A stretch of 5,301 nucleotides of DNA. Source: Alphaproteobacteria bacterium (lineage in GTDB: Bacteria; Pseudomonadota; Alphaproteobacteria; Kiloniellales; JAKSDN01). Where the stretch lies: positions 1 through 5,301 of the forward strand of contig JAUVQB010000130.1 in NCBI GenBank assembly GCA_030598385.1, in the 5' to 3' direction. Below are positions 1-4,437 of this stretch, piece by piece (position 1 is the stretch's first letter; the number at the start of each line of letters is the position of its first letter). Both the position numbers and the translations under genes were made by a program. Under the pieces are notes generated by a model. The model was not told the origin of the DNA and made no database searches. It saw only the letters and a list, made by a program, of their open reading frames with translations.

Positions 1-272
1 CCGAGCAGCGACCAGAGGGCGAGCTCCACGGCTCCGGTGTCGGACGCCGGAACGATGCCCAGGCGGGTGTCCTCGGGGACCCCGAGCACGCGCCGCGAGC
101 GGTCGATGACCTCGGCCATCTTGGCCTGGCCGGCGGGCGCCCGGTGGGAGCGGCCCAGGAAGGCGCCGCTCAAGACGTCCGGGGTCCAGCCGGGCCGCTT
201 GGCGCAGGGTCCGGAGGAAAAACAGGGATTGCCCGGCCGCGCCGGCGGCGGTTTTAGGTTAGGGCCTGTCAT
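1..272 (-). CDS. serC: Phosphoserine aminotransferase, N-terminal part (runs off left edge)
   Basis: PLP-dependent enzyme that converts 3-phosphohydroxypyruvate and glutamate to phosphoserine, the second step of serine biosynthesis; also used in the pyridoxal phosphate pathway of many bacteria; cytosolic. Reading the minus strand from the ATG at 272 gives 90 complete codons. Residues 14-29 read [16 protein letters not shown], followed by LGRSHRA near residue 41 and [16 protein letters not shown] at the window edge. These blocks are typical of the SerC variant shared by alphaproteobacteria and Methanosarcina. The start fits: the short proline-rich lead before the conserved N-P-x-F-S-S-G-P block has the usual length for this group. 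No strong Shine-Dalgarno site is visible before the ATG. It is divergent from the methyltransferase to its right. Partial only because of the window edge; no internal break is seen. Family assignment is by recognition of conserved blocks, not by a search. Confidence 0.93.
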   Translation of the reverse strand, partial: MTGPNLKPPPARPGNPCFSSGPCAKRPGWTPDVLSGAFLGRSHRAPAGQAKMAEVIDRSRRVLGVPEDTRLGIVPASDTGAVELALWSLL

Positions 273-291
273 GGCTGTTGTGGCGTGAGTC

Positions 292-307
292 TTTCGCAAG
301 CGCGAAA
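292..307 (-). promoter_or_regulatory. Small hairpin in the serC 5' leader
   Basis: TTTCGC (292-297) and GCGAAA (302-307) form a perfect 6-bp stem around a 4-nt loop. It lies 19 nt upstream of the serC start and inside the predicted leader. Just upstream in the RNA (about 330-308) a second weak pairing is possible, AAUC with GAUU. A conserved 'serC' RNA motif has been described upstream of serC in alphaproteobacteria; I infer this could be a member but cannot align it to that model. There is no U-tract, so it does not look like a terminator. Confidence 0.4.
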
Positions 308-343
308 ACCAAGAATCCCTATGATTGGCGGAAATCCGGCCGG

Positions 344-372
344 AGTGTATGAATCCTGTTGCAGTGCGTCAA
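344..372 (-). promoter_or_regulatory. Predicted sigma70-type promoter of serC
   Basis: On the minus strand, TTGACG (372-367) and TACACT (349-344) are separated by exactly 17 nt, close to the TTGACA/TATAAT consensus with ideal spacing. Transcription would begin near 337 and give a serC leader of about 64 nt. The call rests on consensus match and position only. Confidence 0.55.
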
Positions 373-387
373 GGCAGGCGGCCTGCC
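373..387. repeat. 15-bp perfect palindrome abutting the serC -35 box
   Basis: GGCAGGC (373-379), a single central G (380) and GCCTGCC (381-387) form a perfect inverted repeat. It begins one base upstream of the predicted -35 hexamer (367-372) of serC. A symmetric site here could be an operator. It could also be a chance GC-rich palindrome: no regulator gene is present in the window, and no T-run follows it on either strand. Confidence 0.4.
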
Positions 388-456
388 GGTAGTGTCTCAG
401 TGTGAAACGAATTGCGCTGACTACGCAGAGCCGTCTCGAGTGTCCGATGTTGTGGG

Positions 457-466
457 CAAAGCGGTC
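457..466 (+). repeat. Short repeat copy 1 (CAAAGCGGTC)
   Basis: CAAAGCGGTC at 457-466 matches the copy at 548-557 (CAAAGCGGAC) at 9 of 10 bases in direct orientation. Each is preceded by a GGG-containing context. The sequence resembles short dispersed intergenic repeats that I recall from alphaproteobacterial genomes; that resemblance is from memory and unverified. Confidence 0.35.
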
Positions 467-547
467 GTCGCAGGATGGGGCCCTTGACGTCTCGGATTAG
501 CCAGATGCAGACACCGAATGTTTCTTGGCGATGACCGAGATGCGGGA

Positions 548-557
548 CAAAGCGGAC
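548..557 (+). repeat. Short repeat copy 2, left flank of methyltransferase
   Basis: CAAAGCGGAC ends 24 nt before the ATG at 582. Its reverse complement, with one mismatch, occurs at 1366-1375 just past the stop of the same gene. The pair therefore brackets the methyltransferase as an imperfect inverted repeat. Ten-base matches with one mismatch can arise by chance, hence the low confidence. Confidence 0.35.
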
Positions 558-581
558 ATTTCCTGACAAATCTGTCGCCGT

Positions 582-1328
582 ATGTTACTCGGCTCTATGC
601 GCACTTCCTACGATACGATCGGTGTCAATTATTCTGATCTCAGGAAACCTGACTCCCGGATTGAGATGGTGATCGGAAGGACTCTGGGATCTGCAAAAAC
701 TGTCCTGAATGTTGGCGCTGGAGCGGGTTCGTATGAGCCCGCCGACAGGCAAGTCACGGCTATCGAGCCTTCAGTGGAAATGATCCGACAGCGCGGTGCC
801 TCAGCAGCTCCGGTTATTCAGGGTTATGCAGAAGACTTACCCTTCGACGACAATTCCTTTGATGCGTCGATGGCGATCCTGACGGTTCACCATTGGGCCG
901 ACAAAGAGAAAGGCCTCAAAGAGATGCGTCGAGTGACGCGGGGCCAGGTCGTCGTACTTACATTCGACCCTTCGCATCGGGGGTTCTGGCTTGCGGACTA
1001 CATTCCGGAACTTGTGGAGTTGGACGAGGTGCAAATGCCAAGGATGACAGATTATGAGGAGTGGCTTGGGTCAGTAGAGATTTCGGCCGTTCCAATTCCG
1101 CATGACTGTACTGACGGTTTCTTGTGCGCCTATTGGCGGCGGCCTGCGGCCTATCTCGATCCCAGAATTCGGACCGCCATGTCTTCCTTCTGGGCGGTAG
1201 ACAACATATCTGAGGGGTTGAGAAAACTTGCGAGCGACCTGGACACCGGCGCATGGGCGCGGCGGTATTCCGAACTGCTCAACCTTGATGAGTGCGACTT
1301 TGGCTACCGCCTCGTCACGACGAAATGA
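582..1328 (+). CDS. Class I SAM-dependent methyltransferase, substrate unknown
   Basis: Transfers a methyl group from S-adenosylmethionine to an unidentified small-molecule or other acceptor in the cytosol. Numbered from the ATG at 582, the Rossmann-type core is clear. Motif I is VLNVGAGAGSYE (41-52), with the glycine-rich SAM loop. An acidic residue follows strand 2 (AIEPS, E62). A motif II-like segment is EDLPFDDNSFDASMAILTVHHW (84-105, split here as EDLPFDDNSF and DASMAILTVHHW). Motif III is near VVVLTFDP (123-130). This fits the Methyltransf_11 type, and the length (about 243-248 aa) suits a single-domain member. The second ATG at 597 (MRTSYDTIG) is the likelier start, because family members usually begin just before a Y-D-x-I-G block; neither ATG has a Shine-Dalgarno site. 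GC is about 48-55% in sampled lines, far below the genes to the right, which suggests a different origin. It stands alone, divergent from serC and convergent with the MaoC gene. No mutation or truncation is seen. Confidence 0.9.
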   Translation: MLLGSMRTSYDTIGVNYSDLRKPDSRIEMVIGRTLGSAKTVLNVGAGAGSYEPADRQVTAIEPSVEMIRQRGASAAPVIQGYAEDLPFDDNSFDASMAILTVHHWADKEKGLKEMRRVTRGQVVVLTFDPSHRGFWLADYIPELVELDEVQMPRMTDYEEWLGSVEISAVPIPHDCTDGFLCAYWRRPAAYLDPRIRTAMSSFWAVDNISEGLRKLASDLDTGAWARRYSELLNLDECDFGYRLVTTK

Positions 1329-1365
1329 CACGCTTTCAAGATCGAGAGTCTCACCCAAGTCAAAG

Positions 1366-1375
1366 GTCCGTTTTG
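1366..1375 (-). repeat. Short repeat copy 3, right flank of methyltransferase (inverted)
   Basis: Reads CAAAACGGAC on the minus strand, a 9 of 10 match to copy 2 (548-557), and starts 37 nt after the methyltransferase stop. The plus-strand sequence that follows (about 1376-1450) contains no gene and keeps the moderate GC of the methyltransferase region. Confidence 0.35.
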
Positions 1376-1490
1376 GACTCATTCCGGGCGGCGGCTCCCT
1401 GGTCAGATGTGTCTGCTCCGGGTCAAACACGGTTATCCGCGGCATAGCCCGCAATCGACTGCATTCGGGTGCTCATCGGACAAACTCGGA

Positions 1491-1521
1491 GCCGAAGCGG
1501 AGGTTCGGGCATCGCTTCGGC
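1491..1521 (-). terminator. Putative 3' hairpin of the six-gene operon (no U-tract)
   Basis: GCCGAAGCG (1491-1499) and CGCTTCGGC (1513-1521) form a perfect 9-bp stem with a 13-nt loop. It starts 35 nt beyond the MaoC stop in the direction of minus-strand transcription. No run of T follows on the minus strand (TCCGAGTTTG), and none follows on the plus strand, so it is not a classical intrinsic terminator. It may act as a 3'-end stabilising or Rho-related hairpin, possibly for both convergent transcripts. Confidence 0.45.
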
Positions 1522-1556
1522 GGGATCTCAAACCGCGACCCTACCGGCCGGCCGCC

Positions 1557-2024
1557 TCAGGGCGATCCGGCTTGCTCATTCGGGCGCCGGCGCATGATCA
1601 GGGTGCAGGTGAAGGTCATGACGATCTCGTCGTCCTGGTTCAGCACCGTGTAGGCGAGGGTTCCATAGCCGCGATCGGGCTTGGTCTCGGACGGGCGGAG
1701 TTCGCGGACCTCGACCTCGCTGCGGATGGCGTCGCCGGGGCGCACCGGGCGGTGCCAGCGGAGCTTGTCCATACCCGGCGAGCCCATGGAGCAGGCCGCG
1801 ATCGACCCCTCCCGGTAAATCAGACAAAAGGCGAGCGCCATGGTCTGAAACCCGCTGGCGATGAGGCCGCCGAAGTGGGTCTCCCGAGCGGCTTGCGGAT
1901 CGAGGTGAAAGGGCTGCGGGTCGTAGTCCCGTGCGAACCCCGTAATTTGCGCTTCGCCCAGGGTGGCGCTGGCGCTGACGATCCGTTCGCCCTCGGTGAA
2001 GTCCTCGAAATAGCGTTCGGCCAT
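1557..2024 (-). CDS. MaoC-like (R)-hydratase / hot-dog fold dehydratase
   Basis: A 155-aa single hot-dog domain of the MaoC dehydratase family. Members hydrate trans-2-enoyl-CoA thioesters or act on related acyl-CoA substrates in the cytosol. The hydratase signature is present at residues 30-43, FARDYDPQPFHLDP: an acidic residue (D33 or D35) precedes H40, matching the Asp/His pair of (R)-specific enoyl-CoA hydratases but with one extra residue in the loop. FGGLIASGFQTMAL (51-64) is the usual helix-capping glycine block. The ATG at 2024 has a good Shine-Dalgarno site 10 nt upstream. It is the last of six co-directional genes, 33 nt after the acetyltransferase stop, and converges on the methyltransferase. 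The start MAERYFEDFTEGE is typical of the family. The precise substrate is unknown; stand-alone MaoC proteins of this type are often annotated only as 'MaoC family dehydratase'. Confidence 0.93.
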   Translation of the reverse strand: MAERYFEDFTEGERIVSASATLGEAQITGFARDYDPQPFHLDPQAARETHFGGLIASGFQTMALAFCLIYREGSIAACSMGSPGMDKLRWHRPVRPGDAIRSEVEVRELRPSETKPDRGYGTLAYTVLNQDDEIVMTFTCTLIMRRRPNEQAGSP

Positions 2025-2034
2025 GCCGCCCTCC

Positions 2035-2040
2035 CCTCCT
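2035..2040 (-). promoter_or_regulatory. Shine-Dalgarno site of the MaoC gene
   Basis: AGGAGG on the minus strand, 10 nt before the ATG at 2024, continuing into GGGAGGG. This supports the chosen start and independent ribosome loading on the last gene of the operon. Confidence 0.75.
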
Positions 2041-2057
2041 GACAGTCTCGCCGAAAC

Positions 2058-2576
2058 TTAACTGGTGCCCGGGCTCAGGTCCCGCTCCATGTAGATCAGC
2101 TCGGGATGCGGGTCGCTCACCTGGTCCGTGCGGTCGTGGAATCCCAGCCGCGCATATAGCGCCCGCGCCTCGGTCATGCGATGCAGCGTGTCAAGACACA
2201 TGCGGCGGTAGCCCAGATCCTCGGCCGCCGCGAGGGCCTGCTCCGCCAGGCGGCGGCCCAGGCCGAGGCCGCGGTAGGCAGGCCGCACCCAGAGGCGCTT
2301 CATCTCGCAGCAGCCGTGCGAGCGCCCGTCGCCCCCGAAAGGGCGCAGGCCGACGACGCCGGCCACCTCGCCACCAACCCGGGCGAACCAGAGGTTTCCC
2401 TCGGGCAGCGCATAGCCGCCGGGCAGGCCGGCCAGCTCCGCATCGAAGCCCTGGAAGCAGAGGTCCATGTCGAGCCAGTCGGCATATTCGAGGAAGAGCT
2501 CGCGGGCGACCGGCACCTCGGCGGGCCAACACGCCGGTTCGATACTGCCGCGCTGGGCCTGTCGGGCAACGGACAT
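2058..2576 (-). CDS. GNAT-family N-acetyltransferase
   Basis: A 172-aa acetyltransferase that would move an acetyl group from acetyl-CoA to an amine on an unknown acceptor; cytosolic. Motif A of the GNAT fold is clear: EMKRLWVRPAYRGLGLGRRL (91-110), with the acetyl-CoA pyrophosphate loop R102-G-L-G-L-G107 (Q/R-x-x-G-x-G/A). A motif B-like end follows in EARALYARLGF (about 136-146). The N-terminal half has the LFLEYADWLDMDLCFQGFD block (27-45), which I associate with a subgroup of small-molecule GNATs. The start codon directly follows the TGA of the upstream cupin (TGAATG, no gap), so translation is probably coupled to that gene. No separate ribosome binding site was resolved. Intact; GC is very high (a sampled line reaches 83%). 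Confidence 0.92.
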   Translation of the reverse strand: MSVARQAQRGSIEPACWPAEVPVARELFLEYADWLDMDLCFQGFDAELAGLPGGYALPEGNLWFARVGGEVAGVVGLRPFGGDGRSHGCCEMKRLWVRPAYRGLGLGRRLAEQALAAAEDLGYRRMCLDTLHRMTEARALYARLGFHDRTDQVSDPHPELIYMERDLSPGTS

Positions 2577-3053
2577 TCAGAAGGGCTCGCCCTTGCGGTT
2601 GGCAAACCGGCGTCTGCCGTCGTGGGTCTCGGCAACCAGGTCGATGTCCGGGTAACGAGCGACGTCCTCCCGCGAGCGGTCGCCCACTTCGAGGTAGACC
2701 GCCACGGCGTCGCTGCGGTTGATCAGGCAATGGCCGTCCTCGACCCCGGCCGGGAAGCCCGCCGCCATGCCCGGCGTCAGGACCTGCTCGCCGGCGTCGC
2801 TCACCAAGGTCACCTCGCCTTCCAGCACATAGACGAACTCGTCCTCGTGACTATGCCAGTGGCGCTGGGCCGACCAATCGCTGGGATTCAGGTGCACCAG
2901 GTTGACCCCGAAACGCGTGAGCCCGGCCGCATCGCCGAGGGCGCGCTTGATGCGCGTCGCGCAGACCGCCTGAAACGGCGCGGGATAGCTGGAGCCCGCG
3001 CGGGCGGCAATCTCCGTCGGGTCGAAGGCTTCGGGTTGCTTGTCGCTTGTCAT
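2577..3053 (-). CDS. Cupin-domain protein, downstream copy of a tandem pair
   Basis: A 158-aa single-domain cupin (beta-barrel), likely metal-binding; catalytic or sensory role unknown. Cupin motif 1 fits exactly as H65-W-H67, four residues, E72, six residues, G79. Motif 2 is G95-x5-P101-A-G103-x4-H108-x3-N112, two residues longer than consensus between G and H. H65, H67, E72 and H108 are the expected metal ligands. It belongs to the uncharacterised cupin type with a G-D-A/L-x-G-L-x-x-F-G-V-N block before motif 1 and a basic K-G-E-P-F end. The ATG at 3053 gives the same length as its neighbour, whose stop is 16 nt upstream; a longer reading to 3203 would overlap that gene and lacks homology. 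By eye, about 99 of 158 residues are identical to the neighbour, without gaps. Its TGA abuts the acetyltransferase ATG. No strong Shine-Dalgarno site is visible. Confidence 0.9.
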   Translation of the reverse strand: MTSDKQPEAFDPTEIAARAGSSYPAPFQAVCATRIKRALGDAAGLTRFGVNLVHLNPSDWSAQRHWHSHEDEFVYVLEGEVTLVSDAGEQVLTPGMAAGFPAGVEDGHCLINRSDAVAVYLEVGDRSREDVARYPDIDLVAETHDGRRRFANRKGEPF

Positions 3054-3069
3054 CTGGTCATGCGCCGGT

Positions 3070-3546
3070 TCAATAAGGCTCGCCCTTGCGGTTGGTGAAC
3101 AGGCGCCCGGCCGGGCCGTTGCGCCCCACCAGGTCGATGTCCGGATACTGGGCCACGTCGTCGAGCCCCCGGTTGCCGATTTCGAGATAGTGGGCGAGCG
3201 CATCGCTCCGGTTGACGAGATGGTGGCCGTCTTCGATCCCGGCCGGGAAACCGGCGGCCATGCCCGCCGTGAGGCGTTGGTCTCCTGCGTCGGTCACCAG
3301 GGTCAGCTCCCCCTCGAGGACGTAGATGAACTCGTCCTCATGGCTGTGCCAGTGGCGCGGCGAGGACCAGTCGCCGGGCCCCAGGGCGACCAGATTGACG
3401 CCGAAGCTCTTGAGCCCGAGCGCATCGCCCAAGGCGCGCTTTTCCCGCCCGGCCAGTTGCTCCCGATAGGGATGCCGATAGACCGAGCCCTTGCGCACGG
3501 GAACGCTCAGGGGATCCAATGCCGGCGATTTCGGGCCTTCGCTCAT
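3070..3546 (-). CDS. Cupin-domain protein, upstream copy of a tandem pair
   Basis: A 158-aa paralogue of the next gene, with the same fold and ligand set: H65, H67, E72 in motif 1 (RHWHSHEDEF, 64-73) and H108 in motif 2 (GFPAGIEDGHH, 99-109). Position 109 is His here and Cys in the downstream copy, next to the H108 ligand. Residues 1-33 differ most between the copies (about 10 of 33 identical by eye); 34-158 share about 89 of 125. The ATG at 3546 is chosen because it gives a gapless alignment to the paralogue. The frame stays open to 3858, but that extension overlaps the PhzF gene and is not credible. The spacer to PhzF is 77 nt and contains GGGGGGGAGG and GAGGAG, although these lie further from the ATG than ideal. 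Function is unknown; small cupins of this kind include enzymes and sugar or small-molecule binding proteins. Confidence 0.9.
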   Translation of the reverse strand: MSEGPKSPALDPLSVPVRKGSVYRHPYREQLAGREKRALGDALGLKSFGVNLVALGPGDWSSPRHWHSHEDEFIYVLEGELTLVTDAGDQRLTAGMAAGFPAGIEDGHHLVNRSDALAHYLEIGNRGLDDVAQYPDIDLVGRNGPAGRLFTNRKGEPY

Positions 3547-3623
3547 GGAGGCGACCTGCCACTCCTCAATACCTCCCCCCCGTGATACCGCAAAGCTCCC
3601 AGGTTGCAACCGGCTTCGATGGG

Positions 3624-4418
3624 CTAGAGGGTGATCCGGCCCGACATGTAGTAGGCGCAGCGTCCGGCGATCTTGACCCGCTCGCCAAGGTCCTCGACTT
3701 GGAGGTCGCCGCCCCGCCGGGAGACCTGGCGCGCGGTAAGCTGCGCCTTGTCCAGCCGGCGCGCCCAGAACGGCGTCAAGCGGCAGTGGGCGGAGCCGGT
3801 TACCGGATCTTCGGGGATGCCGGCATGGGGGGCGAAGTAGCGCGAGACGAAGTCGCAATCCTCGCCCGGCGCCGTGATGATCAAGCCATCGCCCAGCAGG
3901 TCCTTGACCCGCTGCAGGTCGGGTTCGGCGGCCAGAACCGCCTGCTGGTCCGCAAGCAGAGCCAGAAACATCTTGGCCTGACGGACTTCCATCGGTCGGC
4001 TGCCGAGCGCCTCGGCGACCGCCTCGGCGCGGTCCGGAGATACGGGTTCAGGTGGATGAGACGGGAAGTCCAAGGCGTAGACGTCGCCGTCGCGAGTTAC
4101 TTCCAGGGGGCCGCTTCTGGTATGAAAACGCACGTGGCCGCGGCCGGGTTCTAGCTCCTTGTCGATGACATAGGCGCTCGCCAGGGTCGCATGGCCGCAG
4201 AGATCCACTTCGACCGCCGGCGTGAACCAGCGCAGGTCATAGTCGCCGTCGTCGCGCACTATCAGATAGGCAGTCTCGGCCAGATTGTTCTCCGCCGCGA
4301 TGCCTTGCAGCACGTCGTCCGGCAACCAGGTTTCCAGCGGGCATACGGCAGCCGGGTTTCCGGCAAAGACCCGGGACGTGAACGCGTCGATCTGATAGAT
4401 CGGAATTTCTCTCGTCAT
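3624..4418 (-). CDS. PhzF-family protein (isomerase / epimerase-like fold)
   Basis: A 264-aa member of the PhzF superfamily (diaminopimelate epimerase-like two-domain fold). PhzF itself isomerises trans-2,3-dihydro-3-hydroxyanthranilate in phenazine synthesis; most relatives have no known substrate. Visible hallmarks: the start IYQIDAFTSRVFAGNPAAVC (7-26); the catalytic glutamate block NLAETAY (45-51, E48 equivalent to E45 of PhzF); DLCGHATLA (72-80); and DPVTGSAH (204-211) in the second half. The length suits the family. The ATG at 4418 has GGGGAGG 9 nt upstream and lies 19 nt after the transporter stop. No other phenazine genes are in the window, so a phenazine role is not supported. As the neighbour of a DMT transporter and cupins, it may modify a small metabolite that is exported or detoxified; that is inference. 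Confidence 0.95.
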   Translation of the reverse strand: MTREIPIYQIDAFTSRVFAGNPAAVCPLETWLPDDVLQGIAAENNLAETAYLIVRDDGDYDLRWFTPAVEVDLCGHATLASAYVIDKELEPGRGHVRFHTRSGPLEVTRDGDVYALDFPSHPPEPVSPDRAEAVAEALGSRPMEVRQAKMFLALLADQQAVLAAEPDLQRVKDLLGDGLIITAPGEDCDFVSRYFAPHAGIPEDPVTGSAHCRLTPFWARRLDKAQLTARQVSRRGGDLQVEDLGERVKIAGRCAYYMSGRITL

Positions 4419-4427
4419 GGCAAGAAA

Positions 4428-4434
4428 CCTCCCC
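4428..4434 (-). promoter_or_regulatory. Shine-Dalgarno site of the PhzF gene
   Basis: GGGGAGG on the minus strand, 9 nt before the ATG at 4418. It fixes that start against longer readings that would overlap the transporter gene. Confidence 0.75.
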
Positions 4435-4437
4435 TGG

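Larger units (their letters stand above)
273..581. other. Divergent intergenic region, serC / methyltransferase
   Basis: About 309 bases with no supportable gene. The serC-proximal third (273-390) holds the predicted leader hairpin, promoter and palindrome. The rest (about 400-570) has two direct copies of a short CAAAGCGG-type repeat (457-466 and 548-557). A TTGACG at 484-489 on the plus strand has no good -10 partner at 16-19 nt. No convincing promoter or Shine-Dalgarno site for the methyltransferase was found. A minus-strand open frame at 369-569 has no recognisable content and is treated as noise. Confidence 0.6.
1329..1556. other. Convergent intergenic region, methyltransferase / MaoC
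   Basis: A gap of 228 bases between the two stop codons. It holds the inverted repeat copy at 1366-1375 and the strong stem at 1491-1521. Open frames run through it on both strands (for example 1071-1454 minus and 1228-1653 plus), but they overlap recognised genes and show no domain, so no gene is called here. Confidence 0.6.
2577..3546 (-). repeat. Tandem gene duplication (two cupin units)
   Basis: The two cupin genes are direct repeats with a 493-nt period: 477 nt of coding sequence plus a 16-nt spacer. Nucleotide similarity is obvious around the metal-binding motif (near 2837-2870 and 3330-3363) and motif 2 (near 2750-2775 and 3243-3268). Many third-position differences show that the duplication is not recent. 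Both copies keep an intact reading frame and all four predicted metal ligands. Confidence 0.8.

Noticed and set aside
37..288. Plus-strand open frame of 83 codons at the left edge
   Set aside because: The opposite strand encodes clear SerC sequence with family-specific blocks; this frame is its shadow.
484..512. TTGACG at 484-489 as a -35 box for the methyltransferase
   Set aside because: No acceptable -10 hexamer occurs at 16-19 nt spacing downstream.
369..569. Minus-strand open frame of 66 codons between serC and the methyltransferase
   Set aside because: No ribosome binding site, no recognisable domain, and it overlaps the serC promoter end and both short repeats.
565..576. GACA-AATC-TGTC inverted repeat just before the methyltransferase
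   Set aside because: Arms of only 4 bp are expected by chance in a region this long and no further symmetry extends them.
1407..2042. Plus-strand open frame of 211 codons overlapping MaoC
   Set aside because: Antisense to the complete MaoC gene, which has a Shine-Dalgarno site and catalytic motif; composition is typical of a shadow frame.
2181..3098. Plus-strand open frame of 305 codons antisense to the GNAT and first cupin
   Set aside because: It mirrors two well-supported minus-strand genes in GC-rich DNA, is rich in Ala, Arg, Gly and Val, and has no recognisable motif.
3624..4418. PhzF as evidence of a phenazine biosynthetic cluster
   Set aside because: No phzA/B, phzD, phzE or phzG homologue is in the window, and most PhzF-family proteins occur outside phenazine clusters.
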